Positions 27,572 to 41,050 of a stretch of 64,000 nt of DNA are shown here, one piece after another (within the stretch, counting starts at the first letter, position 1; each line of letters opens with the position of its first letter). The stretch is taken from assembly GCF_001644015.1 (NCBI RefSeq), contig NZ_LUUI01000077.1, positions 30,955-94,954 of the forward strand, written 5' to 3'. Source of the stretch: Methylomonas lenta. Lineage in GTDB: Bacteria; Pseudomonadota; Gammaproteobacteria; Methylococcales; Methylomonadaceae. Both the position numbers and the translations under genes were made by a program. The notes beneath the pieces were generated by a model. It saw only the letters and a program-made list of their open reading frames with translations. It made no database searches and had not been told where the DNA came from.

Positions 27572-28140
27572 TATTCTTTAACGCGGGAAACGTATTCGCC
27601 GGTTCGTGTATCGACGCGGATCATTTCGCCAATTTGTACAAACAAGGGCACCCGTACAACCGCGCCGGATTCTAGTGTGGCTGGTTTGCCGCCACCGCCT
27701 GAGGTATCGCCTTTCAAGCCGGGGTCAGTTTCGGTAATGCTTAATTCAACAAAATTTGGGGGGGTGACCGATAAAGGCACATCATTCCACAAAGTCATGG
27801 TGCACATATCTTGTTCTTTCAACCATTTGACGGTGTCACCGACCGCATTTTTATCAGCTTGATATTGTTCGAATGTATCGGGCACCATAAAATGCCAAAA
27901 CTCGCCATCAGAGTAAAGATATTGCATTTCACGATCCACAACATCAGCACCTTCTACCGACTCACCGGATTTAAAAGTACGCTCAATGACGCGACCGGAT
28001 TTTAGATTGCGGATTTTGACCCGGTTAAAGGCTTGGCCTTTGCCGGGTTTAACGAACTCGTTCTCAATAATCGAACAAGGGTCGTTGTCCAGCATGATTT
28101 TTAAACCGCCTTTGAACTCGTTGGTGCTATAAGTTGCCAT
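27571..28140 (-). CDS. efp: Elongation factor P
   Basis: A 189-residue EF-P, which relieves ribosome stalling at polyprolines. Start taken at ATG 28140 ([14 protein letters not shown]); the six-residue upstream extension is not conserved. The modified lysine is K34 in KPGKGQAF, the E. coli-type beta-lysylation loop, in line with epmA directly downstream and epmB divergent. Three domains, usual length. Confidence 0.97.
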   Translation of the reverse strand: MATYSTNEFKGGLKIMLDNDPCSIIENEFVKPGKGQAFNRVKIRNLKSGRVIERTFKSGESVEGADVVDREMQYLYSDGEFWHFMVPDTFEQYQADKNAVGDTVKWLKEQDMCTMTLWNDVPLSVTPPNFVELSITETDPGLKGDTSGGGGKPATLESGAVVRVPLFVQIGEMIRVDTRTGEYVSRVKE

Positions 28141-28214
28141 TATTTCCTCGTGAAACAAACAATAAGTCGGAGGATTATAATGTATATGGATTTTATTCGG
28201 AAACCGGAGCCGTA

Positions 28215-29201
28215 TTGAACACCCCCACCACTCTCTGGCAACGCCAACTTGCCGAGGCTTTTTCCAGTGTTGACGCTTTATGTCGACATCTGCAACTCGA
28301 TTCGTCCAGTCTGCCTTTATTGCCTCAATTCAAGGATTTTCCGCTACGGGTGCCGCGCGGATTTGTCGATTGCATGGAAAAAGGTAACCCCTTCGATCCG
28401 TTATTAAGGCAAGTGCTGCCTGTTCAGGATGAGTTGCAGGATTTTCCTGGGTACAGTTTTGACCCTGTGGGTGATTTAAACGCAGTGGCCCAGGCAGGCG
28501 TTATCCATAAATATCAGGGCAGGCTGCTGCTAATTTGTACTGGCGGCTGCGCCGTGCATTGTCGTTATTGTTTTAGGCGTCATTTTCCATATAACGATCT
28601 GCAACTATCCAGCCAAAAAATGAATCAAGCGCTGGATTACATTATCACTCGCAGCGAGATTAAAGAAGTGATACTTAGTGGTGGTGATCCGCTATTATTA
28701 AGCGATGCGAAACTTTGCGACTTGCTGGAAAATATTAGTCGGATTCAGCATGTTCAGCGCATCCGGATTCATAGTCGTATTCCGGTAGTATTGCCTGCAC
28801 GCATCACAGACAAACTTTTACAGACTTTGGCCAGCTTGCCTCAGCAAATAGTGCTGGTGATTCATGCCAATCATGCTAACGAATTGAGCTCTGATGTGGC
28901 TGTTGCCTGCCAGCATTTGAAGCAACATAATGTAACTTTGTTAAATCAAAGCGTGCTTTTAAAACACGTGAACGATAACAGCAATACGCTTTGCCGGCTT
29001 AGCGAGAAACTGTTTATTTTTGGCATCTTGCCCTATTATCTACATAGCCTGGATCGCGCCACTGGCGTTGGGCATTTTGAAGTATCTGAGCAGCGAGCCA
29101 AACAACTCATTCAGTCCATGCAGGAAACTTTACCTGGCTATCTGGTGCCGAAACTAGTCAAAGAACAAGCAGGAGCCGCTCACAAAATCCGTCTGGCCTA
29201 A
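28215..29201 (+). CDS. epmB: EF-P beta-lysylation protein EpmB (lysine 2,3-aminomutase-like)
   Basis: Radical SAM lysine 2,3-aminomutase homologue that makes (R)-beta-lysine for EpmA. The cluster motif [17 protein letters not shown] gives CX3CX2[14 protein letters not shown] and [12 protein letters not shown] are family motifs. Start codon is uncertain: no ATG is in frame near the conserved N-terminus [16 protein letters not shown], so I place it at TTG 28215, with a GGAG at 28205. An ATG at 28134 is in frame but lies inside the divergent efp gene. From the TTG the product is ~328 residues. Confidence 0.9.
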   Translation: MNTPTTLWQRQLAEAFSSVDALCRHLQLDSSSLPLLPQFKDFPLRVPRGFVDCMEKGNPFDPLLRQVLPVQDELQDFPGYSFDPVGDLNAVAQAGVIHKYQGRLLLICTGGCAVHCRYCFRRHFPYNDLQLSSQKMNQALDYIITRSEIKEVILSGGDPLLLSDAKLCDLLENISRIQHVQRIRIHSRIPVVLPARITDKLLQTLASLPQQIVLVIHANHANELSSDVAVACQHLKQHNVTLLNQSVLLKHVNDNSNTLCRLSEKLFIFGILPYYLHSLDRATGVGHFEVSEQRAKQLIQSMQETLPGYLVPKLVKEQAGAAHKIRLA

Positions 29202-29278
29202 TTTCGACCTTGCCAGTCGTTGTTTGGCAGTCTGTCGCGGTTTATCATTGAATGTAGTCATTACCTTTTAGGAAGCTC

Positions 29279-33277
<3,999 letters not shown>

Positions 33278-33280
33278 CCA

Positions 33281-34207
33281 ATGGATAAAAGAATGGATTA
33301 TACGATTTTGGTTGTCGACGATAGCCCAGAAAATCTTGACCTGATCAAAAACATTCTTGAACCTTATTACACCATTAAAGTAGCGTTACATGGCGAGTTG
33401 GCGCTGCAAATCGCGCGGAAACAAAAGCTTGATCTGATTCTGCTGGATATTATGTTGGAAGGCATTAGTGGCTATGAAATTTGCCGCTTATTAAAATCCG
33501 ATGATGAGACACGTAATATTCCGGTGATATTTCTAACCGCGAAGCGCTCGGAAGCTGATGAGGTTCAGGGGTTTAAAATTGGCGGCTCCGATTATATTAC
33601 CAAGCCTTTTTCACCTGCTATCGTGCTGGCCAGAGTCAAAATGCAAATTCATCTGAAAGCTAAAACCGATTTACTGGAAATGCTAGCTTCACTGGATGGT
33701 TTGACCGAAATTCCCAATCGTCGCGCTTTTGATACCGCTATAGACCGGCAGTTTAATCAGGCCAAGCGCACAGTAACGCCGTTGTCGTTGTTGATTTTAG
33801 ATATCGATAATTTTAAGCTGTTTAATGATCATTATGGCCACCCTCTAGGGGATGACTGTTTGAGGCGGGTTGCCAAAAGTTTGATCAATCAAACCCAGCG
33901 CGCTGAAGATTTAGTAGCGCGAATGGGGGGGGAGGAGTTTGTGATTCTACTGCCTAATACCGATAACACGGGAGCAACTATGCGCGCTGAGCAATATCGT
34001 GCGGCAGTGGAGCAGCTGAAAATTCATCACGCTGTCAGTAGCCCGTTGCCTTATGTAACCGTTTCGATTGGCGTGGGTACTGTAATTGCCAGTACCCATG
34101 ATCATTTTTCCGGTCTGATCAAGGCGGCAGACAACGCGCTTTATCAAGCCAAGCATCAGGGACGTAATCGGATCTGCTGTCAAAATTTATCGCCTAATTG
34201 TTTTTAG
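33281..34207 (+). CDS. Response regulator with GGDEF domain (diguanylate cyclase)
   Basis: A 308-residue protein with a receiver domain (phosphorylatable D56 in LILLDIML, acidic pocket VVDDS, T/K switch FLTAK and YITKPF) joined to a GGDEF domain with intact GGEEF near 216 and the inhibitory I-site RAED five residues before it. It should make c-di-GMP when phosphorylated and be product-inhibited. It starts three bases after the hybrid kinase stop, so the pair is an operon and likely a dedicated sensory system. A second in-frame ATG at 33293 is possible. Confidence 0.95.
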   Translation: MDKRMDYTILVVDDSPENLDLIKNILEPYYTIKVALHGELALQIARKQKLDLILLDIMLEGISGYEICRLLKSDDETRNIPVIFLTAKRSEADEVQGFKIGGSDYITKPFSPAIVLARVKMQIHLKAKTDLLEMLASLDGLTEIPNRRAFDTAIDRQFNQAKRTVTPLSLLILDIDNFKLFNDHYGHPLGDDCLRRVAKSLINQTQRAEDLVARMGGEEFVILLPNTDNTGATMRAEQYRAAVEQLKIHHAVSSPLPYVTVSIGVGTVIASTHDHFSGLIKAADNALYQAKHQGRNRICCQNLSPNCF

Positions 34208-34287
34208 TGTTTGTGAGTCGTTTGGCAGTAATGCGTTTATAATCGATAGCAGTCAATTCACTTCCTGTTTATTCAATTATCACGGTT

Positions 34288-35013
34288 ATGCATCTTTATC
34301 TTGATTTTAATGCTTCTTATCTAGCTGCATTTTTCATAGGCCTATTTAGTAGTCTGCATTGCATCGGTATGTGCGGTTCTATTATTGGCACATTAACTTA
34401 CAGTTTGAGCCAGGAACTACGCAGCAATAAGCGTATCTTATTCAGTATTGTCTTGAGCTATAACCTTGGCAGAATAGCCAGTTATGCTATGGCAGGTGCT
34501 GTTGTCGGGGCATTGCAGGTGTTCCTGAGTTTGCCGTTTACTCAAGGTCAAGCTCACCGTTTGTTGCAAATTTTTTCGGCATTGGTCATGACAGGGGCTG
34601 GTTTATACATTGGTGGCTGGTTTCCCCGTTTTGCGTACATTGAAAAAATGGGCTCAAGATTTTGGAAAATCATAGAACCGTTTGGCAGGCGAATGATTCC
34701 GGTACAAAATCGCACCCAAGCTTTGTTGTTTGGCATGGTTTGGGGCTGGCTACCCTGTGGCTTGATATACACTGCTTTGGCTTTGGCAGCTACAACAGGT
34801 AGTATCATGCATAGCTCGATGACAATGCTCGCTTTTGGTTTGGGGACTTTACCTGCTGTGGTGGGAGTCGGTATAATGACTTCATTATTGGCCAAGCTTT
34901 CAAAAATTCAGCGCTTCAAGCAAGCTGTAGGAATCTTGTTCATTATTTTTGCCTTGCTGGCAGCCTTCCCATGGCTTAATCCGATGCGAGTTGAACACAT
35001 CATGACGTTTTGA
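34288..35013 (+). CDS. UreH/DsbD-like transmembrane protein (sulfite exporter TauE/SafE-like annotation)
   Basis: A 241-residue, six- to seven-helix membrane protein. Conserved cysteine motifs SLHCIGMCG (residues ~23-31) and GWLPCGLIYTALA (~150) mark the DsbD/UreH-like transmembrane family, members of which are found with cbb3-oxidase and copper-handling genes; databases often label them sulfite exporters. The two cysteine sites suggest thiol or metal transfer across the inner membrane. The substrate is unknown. The sigma-54 activator gene follows by overlap or a few bases, an unusual partner. Confidence 0.82.
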   Translation: MHLYLDFNASYLAAFFIGLFSSLHCIGMCGSIIGTLTYSLSQELRSNKRILFSIVLSYNLGRIASYAMAGAVVGALQVFLSLPFTQGQAHRLLQIFSALVMTGAGLYIGGWFPRFAYIEKMGSRFWKIIEPFGRRMIPVQNRTQALLFGMVWGWLPCGLIYTALALAATTGSIMHSSMTMLAFGLGTLPAVVGVGIMTSLLAKLSKIQRFKQAVGILFIIFALLAAFPWLNPMRVEHIMTF

Positions 35014-35024
35014 GAGGTTTTACA

Positions 35025-35984
35025 GTGGATCATTTCAATACCATTATTGGGCAGTCTCCGGCGCTGGAAGCATTAATTCGTAGTGCCCGCATGGTCGCGG
35101 CAACAGATGTTACAGTTTTAATTAAAGGGGAAACCGGTACAGGAAAGGAAGTTCTGGCTAGTGCTATTCAGAAAGACAGTAATAGAGCGAACAAGCCATT
35201 TGTGACGCTTAACTGTGCCGCTTTGCCGGAAGGTTTAGTGGAATCAGAAATATTTGGCCACAAAAAAGGCGCATTTACCGGCGCATTTGCCGACAAACAG
35301 GGCTTGTTTCAGGCAGCAGACGGTGGCACTTTGTTTCTTGATGAGATCAACTCGCTGCCCTTAACCATACAATCCAAATTACTCCGTTTTCTGGAATCCG
35401 GTGAGTGTCTACAGGTTGGTAGCACCAAACCTTATCATGTTAATGTTCGCGTTATAGCTGCCACCAACTCAGACCTAACCAAGCTTATTGAAACGGGAGA
35501 ATTTCGCCGCGACTTATATTTTCGCTTGAATGTGGTGCCTTTAGAGTTGCCTGCCCTACATGAACGCTGTGAGGATATTGAAGTACTGGCCAAACATTTT
35601 TTTGTGCATTTTGCCCAGGCCCACGGCTTGGAGTCACCTACTTTTAGTCGGCATGCCTTAAGGTCTTTACGGTCTTACAAATGGCCAGGCAACGTGCGGG
35701 AACTGCGTAATTTATGTGAACGTCTCAGCATTCTGCTGGCCGGTCGAGTCATAGAACCGGAAAATCTGCCGCATGAATTTGCTCTCCAAAAAGATATCAG
35801 CACCACGGTTATTGAGTTCAAACTGCCGGAAGCAGGTGTGCAACTGGATGAACTTGAAGCTAACATAATCCACCAAGCTTTAGCTCGCACGAATGGCAAT
35901 CGCAGCAAGTCAGCTCGTTTACTGGGTATTTCCAGAGATACCTTATTGTATCGTATTCAAAAACACGGTTTGGCTACTCACTAA
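35025..35984 (+). CDS. Sigma-54-dependent transcriptional activator (AAA+ and Fis-HTH only)
   Basis: A 319-residue sigma-54 activator lacking an N-terminal sensory domain, like PspF. Walker A GETGTGKEV, the sigma-54 contact loop GAFTGA, Walker B GGTLFLDEIN and a C-terminal Fis-type helix-turn-helix (GNRSKSARLLGISRDTLLYR) are intact. Start chosen at GTG 35025 because GAGAGG lies seven bases upstream; a TTG at 35010 overlapping the previous gene is the alternative. With no receiver, activity is probably controlled by a partner protein, perhaps the membrane protein encoded just before it. No target promoter was identified. Confidence 0.9.
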   Translation: MDHFNTIIGQSPALEALIRSARMVAATDVTVLIKGETGTGKEVLASAIQKDSNRANKPFVTLNCAALPEGLVESEIFGHKKGAFTGAFADKQGLFQAADGGTLFLDEINSLPLTIQSKLLRFLESGECLQVGSTKPYHVNVRVIAATNSDLTKLIETGEFRRDLYFRLNVVPLELPALHERCEDIEVLAKHFFVHFAQAHGLESPTFSRHALRSLRSYKWPGNVRELRNLCERLSILLAGRVIEPENLPHEFALQKDISTTVIEFKLPEAGVQLDELEANIIHQALARTNGNRSKSARLLGISRDTLLYRIQKHGLATH

Positions 35985-36032
35985 ACTCTCCAGACTGCGT
36001 GTCCATTGCATCGCAACCTTACTCCTAACCTG

Positions 36033-36773
36033 TTAGCGTTTTCTCACCCACTGTACCGTGCAGTTATCGCTTTTGCCCTGAGCTCGTAAAATCGACATTT
36101 TGGCCATTTTTTTAAGTTCGGTTTTGCCACTATTAGGCTGCGATAATTGTAATAACTCGGGCTCTTTAATCGACTCCCAAAAGCCATCGCTACAGAGGAT
36201 AAAGGTTTCTCCTGACTGCATTGCTGCAAATACCTTAATATCGACTGCTGCTGGTGTCAGTACATTTATGCTGCGAGTTAATTTATTTTGCTCGGGATGC
36301 ACACCCATTTCCCATTCGGTGATTTGACCTTCGTCGAATAATTGCTGGATGTGCGAATGGTCTTTGCTGCGCCAGATTATCTGGGTAGGATTAAGCCGAT
36401 AAATCCGCGAATCGCCACAGTGCGCGCTGATAGCTCGCTCATCATCCAAGTATAAAATTGCACAAGTAGTATGTGAATTGGCAGCTGCGGGGTCATCGGT
36501 AAATAATTCAGCCATTCTGGCCACCGCTGCAGCAATCCAGTCATTAATAGCCTGTTGTGTGTTTACTTTGATCCGTGGTTGAAATTGTTCTGCTAGTCCA
36601 ATCAAACCACGACAAAAAAACTCAGAAGCTTTTTCGCCTGCATGATGCCCGCCCAAACCATCGGCAACCACAAACACAGCATAATCGGCACAAACGCGGT
36701 GCGCCATGCAATCCTGATTGATATCACGATCACCAATCGAAGTTAATTGATAAAATTCAAGCACTGTTTGCAT
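36033..36773 (-). CDS. PP2C-type Ser/Thr protein phosphatase
   Basis: A 246-residue metal-dependent phosphatase. Metal-binding aspartates appear in DRDINQDCM, VVADGLGGHHAG, CSDGFWE and SDNCTVQWV, so it should be catalytic. The pattern GDSRIYRL is also typical. It follows pdxJ by three bases on the same strand, at the end of the lepA-lepB-rnc-era-recO-pdxJ block. No matching kinase gene is in the window. Substrate unknown. Confidence 0.92.
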   Translation of the reverse strand: MQTVLEFYQLTSIGDRDINQDCMAHRVCADYAVFVVADGLGGHHAGEKASEFFCRGLIGLAEQFQPRIKVNTQQAINDWIAAAVARMAELFTDDPAAANSHTTCAILYLDDERAISAHCGDSRIYRLNPTQIIWRSKDHSHIQQLFDEGQITEWEMGVHPEQNKLTRSINVLTPAAVDIKVFAAMQSGETFILCSDGFWESIKEPELLQLSQPNSGKTELKKMAKMSILRAQGKSDNCTVQWVRKR

Positions 36774-36776
36774 GGC

Positions 36777-37529
36777 TCAAATGTGCAGTCGGGCTGCTCG
36801 CATTAGTTGCTTCATATCTCTTACTGCCTGACTTAAGCCAAAAAACACAGCATCGGCCATAATACTATGGCCAATATTCAGCTCAACAATCTGGCTGATG
36901 CGGCAAATGGCTTCCACATTGTGTAAATTTAAGCCATGGCCGGCATTAACTTGCAAGCCGGCTTGATGGGCATATTCAGCCGCCCGTTGCAGTCGTTGCA
37001 GCTCCTGATTTTGTTGCTCAGGTGTGATGGCATCGGCATAACGGCCCGTATGTAGCTCAACCACAGGTGCACCGGATTTTAGAGCGGCATCGATTTGATT
37101 GTATTCAGGGTCGATAAACAAAGATACTTCAACACCTGCCTCTGCTAAGGCATGGCAGGCATGATGCATTCTTGCGGGGGCGGAAGCAACATCAAGCCCA
37201 CCTTCTGTGGTCAATTCTTCACGACGTTCCGGCACCAGACAGCAGGCCTGCGGTTTAACTTGCAGGGCGATTTCGAGCATGGCGTCAGTAACTGCCATTT
37301 CCAGATTCAGTTTGGTCTGCAGCATGTCTTTCAATAGAAGAATATCTCTGTCCTGAATATGTCGTCTATCTTCGCGCAAGTGGGCGGTAATACTATCAGC
37401 TCCCGCTTGTTCTGCCATCAAGGCTGCCTGTATCGGTTCTGGGTAACGTGTGCCACGGGCTTGTCGCAAGGTTGCCACGTGATCGATATTCACGCCTAAT
37501 AAAATGATTTGTTTTTCCATTGAGTCCAT
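36777..37529 (-). CDS. pdxJ: Pyridoxine 5'-phosphate synthase
   Basis: A ~250-residue PdxJ that joins 1-deoxyxylulose 5-phosphate and aminoacetone phosphate into pyridoxine 5'-phosphate. [20 protein letters not shown] (in parts [20 protein letters not shown]) is the family N-terminal signature, with [21 protein letters not shown] and NAGHGLN also visible. Start placed at ATG 37529, which has GGA six bases before it; ATG 37520 and a TTG at 37541 are alternatives. Downstream of recO as in E. coli. Confidence 0.95.
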   Translation of the reverse strand: MDSMEKQIILLGVNIDHVATLRQARGTRYPEPIQAALMAEQAGADSITAHLREDRRHIQDRDILLLKDMLQTKLNLEMAVTDAMLEIALQVKPQACCLVPERREELTTEGGLDVASAPARMHHACHALAEAGVEVSLFIDPEYNQIDAALKSGAPVVELHTGRYADAITPEQQNQELQRLQRAAEYAHQAGLQVNAGHGLNLHNVEAICRISQIVELNIGHSIMADAVFFGLSQAVRDMKQLMRAARLHI

Positions 37530-37584
37530 GATTGTCCGCAAAAAGACAAGTAAAAAGATGAATGCCTAAAGATTGTGCTTTGGT

Positions 37585-38289
37585 TTACAAATACCTAATA
37601 ATGTTTGCCAGTACATGCCTGCTTTTCAAGGGTTTGCCCTGTAAATGCACTTCAAGCATTTTGCGCAGCAACAGTTTGGATTCGTTCAAGGCGGCGCCGG
37701 TCAAGCTTGCTTTGACATTGAGTGTCATTAAAGTTGCACCGCTAACGATACCCAGACTATCTGCCACTATGCCATCACCTGCGACAAAATTGTAGCGCTG
37801 CAGTGGCTGTATGGTTTGGTTGTTCAGCTGTTGACTATCCAATTGTACGCCGTAACCGGTTTCTTCCAGTAAATCCAGTTCGAAATAACGCAGGGTTTGT
37901 TCGATAGTTTGGCTGTGCATTAAATCAACTAGACAAGCCTGATAAGATTCGAATAAATAAGAATGTGGATCGTATCGGTGTAAAAACGCTTGCAACAATT
38001 CGTTGACATAAAATCCACAATACAAAGCTAGTTTTTGCAGCGGGAAATGGCTGACTAATTCGGCTTGGGTGAAGATTTTTAGCTCAGTTTTATCCAGATA
38101 AGAAATTTGTAACAAGCTAAACGGTGTCAGCAAGCCAGCCCATTTCGACTTTTCCTTACGCACACCTTTGGCTAACACTGGCACAATGCCAAAGTCTCGG
38201 GTAAAGACTTCCATCAATAAGCTGGTTTCACGATAGGGCCGATGTTGTAGGATGAAAGCCGGCTGCAAATGAACAGCGGATTCCGACAT
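37585..38289 (-). CDS. recO: DNA repair protein RecO
   Basis: A 234-residue RecO, which loads RecA onto SSB-coated single strands in the RecF pathway. The N-terminal OB fold shows AFILQHRPYRETSLLMEVFTRDFG in parts (HRPYRETSLL, FTRDFG), LAKGVRKEKS and AELVSHFP; the rest is helical. There is no zinc-finger cysteine set, normal for many proteobacterial members. It lies three bases after era. Confidence 0.93.
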   Translation of the reverse strand: MSESAVHLQPAFILQHRPYRETSLLMEVFTRDFGIVPVLAKGVRKEKSKWAGLLTPFSLLQISYLDKTELKIFTQAELVSHFPLQKLALYCGFYVNELLQAFLHRYDPHSYLFESYQACLVDLMHSQTIEQTLRYFELDLLEETGYGVQLDSQQLNNQTIQPLQRYNFVAGDGIVADSLGIVSGATLMTLNVKASLTGAALNESKLLLRKMLEVHLQGKPLKSRHVLANIIRYL

Positions 38290-38292
38290 GTG

Positions 38293-39180
38293 TTATTCGG
38301 AGTCAGTGAATCCCAGGCTTTGTAAGGCCCGTTGGTTATCAGACCAGCCTTTCTTCACCTTTACCCATAACTGTAGAAAGACTTTTTGACCGATCAGCTT
38401 TTCAATATCAATGCGGGCTTCAGTGCCGATTTTTTTCAGCATTTCACCTTGCTTGCCGATGACTATGCTTTTTTGGCTGCTGCGCTCGACCCAGATGTTT
38501 GCATATATTTTGCACAGCTCTGGCAGTTCTTCAAATTGTTCGATTTCCACTGTCAGCGAATAAGGCAGTTCATCACCTAGGCGACGTGTGAGTTTTTCCC
38601 GGACAATTTCTGCCGCGAAAAAGCGTTCCGGTCTGTCGGTGATTTGATCTGCGGGGTAAATCGGATCGGCAACTGGCAATAAAGTCATAATCTGTTGCTC
38701 AAGCACCTCTAAATTGGTGCTCTTTAAGGCTGAAACCGGTACGATTTGTTCGAAGGGATATTTCTTTTTGGCGTCGGCAAAAAATGCCAGCATAGCTTGT
38801 TTATCTTTGATTTTATCGATCTTGTTGACGACTAAAATTACTGGCAAACCGGCGGCATGCAGTTTTTTGAAAATCCGCTCGTCATATTCGTGCCAATACA
38901 AGCCATCCAGCAACCAAACTACCACATCAACACCTAACAAGGTGCTGTCGGCGGTTTTGTTTAAATAGCGATTTAACACTTTCTTTTCTTCGCTATGCAT
39001 ACCCGGCGTATCCATAAAAATAGCCTGACCGATTTCGCTGGTTTTTATACCTAAAATGCGGTGCCGCGTGGTCTGCGGTTTTCTGGATGTAATGCTAAGT
39101 TTTTGACCCAGCAGGTGGTTCATCAAAGTCGATTTACCGACGTTGGGCCTTCCGATTAAAGCGACATATCCGCAATGCAT
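38293..39180 (-). CDS. era: GTPase Era
   Basis: A 295-residue Era, a GTPase that binds the 3' end of 16S rRNA during 30S assembly. G1 GRPNVGKST at residues 10-18, G3 DTPGMH, G4 NKID, and the C-terminal KH domain (KSIVIGKQGEMLKKIG) are all clear. Its first base is the last base of the rnc stop region, a one-base overlap. Confidence 0.98.
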   Translation of the reverse strand: MHCGYVALIGRPNVGKSTLMNHLLGQKLSITSRKPQTTRHRILGIKTSEIGQAIFMDTPGMHSEEKKVLNRYLNKTADSTLLGVDVVVWLLDGLYWHEYDERIFKKLHAAGLPVILVVNKIDKIKDKQAMLAFFADAKKKYPFEQIVPVSALKSTNLEVLEQQIMTLLPVADPIYPADQITDRPERFFAAEIVREKLTRRLGDELPYSLTVEIEQFEELPELCKIYANIWVERSSQKSIVIGKQGEMLKKIGTEARIDIEKLIGQKVFLQLWVKVKKGWSDNQRALQSLGFTDSE

Positions 39181-39860
39181 TAGTCTTGATCTTCCAAGTG
39201 AATTAACATACTTTCCGCCGCAGCCTGCTCGGCTTTTTTGCGGGAAATTCCAACGCCGATGGTTGTTTCAATCGTGATAGGCACACTGCATTTAACTTCG
39301 AAGGTTTGCGCGTGATCGGCACCCGACATGCTGAGCAATTCATAAACTGGCAGTTCTTTTTTTCTAGCCTGCATCAGCTCTTGCAAACGCGTTTTTGGGT
39401 CTTTATTCCAGCTATCCAGTTTAATCTCGGCAAATTTTCTAGTAAACAACGATAAAATCCATTCCCGACAGCTATCAACACCTTGATCCAGCAATAAGGC
39501 GCCCATCATGGCTTCCATGGCATCTGACAAGATAGAGTCGCGGCGAAAACCGCCGCTTTTCAACTCGCCGGAGCCCAGGATCAGATAGTCGCCAATATGG
39601 TGTTCGCGGGCAAGTTCTGCCAATGAGGTTTGATTGACCAGGCTGGCGCGCAGTCGGCTTAATACACCTTCCCCGGCACCTGGAAACTGTCTATAAAGAC
39701 TTTCCGCAATCACAAAGCCCAGTATAGAATCCCCTAAATACTCCAGTCTTTCGTTGTTTTTGGCACCGGCACTTCGGTGGGTTAGAGCCATTTTAAATAG
39801 CTGCGGTTGGTTAAATGTGAGTCCCAACTTGTTGGCAAGTACTTCTGATTTCTTAATCAC
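39180..39860 (-). CDS. rnc: Ribonuclease III
   Basis: A 226-residue RNase III for double-stranded RNA and rRNA processing. The catalytic signature NERLEYLGDSILGFVIAE is near residues 37-54, a second acidic cluster DAMEAMMGAL near 115, and a C-terminal dsRNA-binding domain runs from ~155 (KTRLQELMQ) to 222. Same operon as era and lepB. Confidence 0.98.
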   Translation of the reverse strand: MIKKSEVLANKLGLTFNQPQLFKMALTHRSAGAKNNERLEYLGDSILGFVIAESLYRQFPGAGEGVLSRLRASLVNQTSLAELAREHHIGDYLILGSGELKSGGFRRDSILSDAMEAMMGALLLDQGVDSCREWILSLFTRKFAEIKLDSWNKDPKTRLQELMQARKKELPVYELLSMSGADHAQTFEVKCSVPITIETTIGVGISRKKAEQAAAESMLIHLEDQD

Positions 39861-40234
39861 TGACCACCGATTTCAAAACCGTTATGAAATTCGACCAGTA
39901 CACTTAAATTACCCATAATAGGTTCCACTCGGTCGTAATCAATATCGACTTTTACATAGCCGGGCTGGGCAACAATAGTTATATCATCATCGGTGACATA
40001 TTCGACGTAGTTCATATTAAAACGCTTATGCAGGCTCTCTAAAATTTGGTGTCTGGGTTGGCTGGCAATGTCAGTGCTCTTTTCAACTGCTTCTAAGGCA
40101 TTGAGTACTTTGCTATGGTTAAAGTATATCGGGGCTATTTTTAATACCAGCAAGGTGAAGAAAGCGATCAGGCCGAGCACTAACATCAGCGAAATAAAAG
40201 TTAAGCCGCGTTGATTGTAAGGTAAAGACCTCAT
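39857..40234 (-). CDS. DUF4845 family protein
   Basis: A 125-residue protein with one N-terminal membrane segment (about 8-33, beginning QRGLTFISLMLVLGLIAFF) that resembles a pilin-like type IV N-terminus but without a clear prepilin cleavage site. The soluble part (LEAVEKSTDI, YVTDDDITIVAQPGYVKVDIDYD in pieces) matches the DUF4845 family found between lepB and rnc in many proteobacteria. Its start is 27 bases after lepB and it overlaps rnc by four bases. Function unknown. Confidence 0.88.
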   Translation of the reverse strand: MRSLPYNQRGLTFISLMLVLGLIAFFTLLVLKIAPIYFNHSKVLNALEAVEKSTDIASQPRHQILESLHKRFNMNYVEYVTDDDITIVAQPGYVKVDIDYDRVEPIMGNLSVLVEFHNGFEIGGQ

Positions 40235-40261
40235 GTCGATCTCCCGAAAGTTGGATGTTGT

Positions 40262-41038
40262 TTATTTCAAAATAGTGCCGATTCGATCAAAAGCAATACC
40301 GTTATTTTCCCAATCCCAATTCATCCAGATGAAAAATGCCCTGCCGACCAAATTAGCTTCCGGCACGGTTCCCCAATAACGACTGTCGTTACTGTTATCT
40401 CTATTGTCGCCCATCACAAAGTATTGGCCTTTTGGTACTACAAACACATCTTCGACCGTAGGGGCGCCTGGTGTGTTTAAAATTAAGTGTTTTACGCCGG
40501 TTAAATCTTCTTCCAGGAGTTCCGAGCCTGTCATATTAACGCCTTGGCCGACACCCTGGTAGCGACCTAGGGATGTCTCTTTGACCAGTTGACCGTTGAC
40601 GTAGAGTTTTTTATCAAAGTAAGCGATTCGGTCTCCTGGTAAGCCTATTACGCGTTTGATGTAATCCACCGTGGGTTGCTTAGGAAATCTGAACACGACG
40701 ATGTCTCCTCGCTCAGGCTCGCCGAGTTCGATAAATTTTGTATTCAATACCGGTAAGCGGACCCCATAAGTGAATTTGTTGACTAAGATAAAGTCGCCAA
40801 CCAGTAAAGTTGGCATCATGGAGCCGGATGGAATTCTAAACGGTTCGAACAAGAATGAGCGCAACAGCAATACAATCAAGACTACCGGAAAGAACGAGCG
40901 GGCGTATTCCACTAGCAAGGGTTCTTTTTCGGTGGGATAAGGCTGTTGAACATATTTCAGATATAAGCAGAAACCGCCCCAGACCACGCCAGTTACAAAA
41001 GTTGCCACTACCAGAAAAAAAGAAAAATCATAATCCAT
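40262..41038 (-). CDS. lepB: Signal peptidase I
   Basis: A 258-residue signal peptidase I anchored by two N-terminal membrane segments (about 7-28 and 48-64). The nucleophile is S73 in IPSGSMMPTL and the general base is the lysine in DYIKRVIGLPGDR. The GDNRDNSNDSRYWG box lies near 215. It cleaves Sec and Tat signal peptides at the outer face of the inner membrane. Between lepA and the DUF4845 gene. Confidence 0.97.
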   Translation of the reverse strand: MDYDFSFFLVVATFVTGVVWGGFCLYLKYVQQPYPTEKEPLLVEYARSFFPVVLIVLLLRSFLFEPFRIPSGSMMPTLLVGDFILVNKFTYGVRLPVLNTKFIELGEPERGDIVVFRFPKQPTVDYIKRVIGLPGDRIAYFDKKLYVNGQLVKETSLGRYQGVGQGVNMTGSELLEEDLTGVKHLILNTPGAPTVEDVFVVPKGQYFVMGDNRDNSNDSRYWGTVPEANLVGRAFFIWMNWDWENNGIAFDRIGTILK

Positions 41039-41050
41039 AATTAACTGCCG

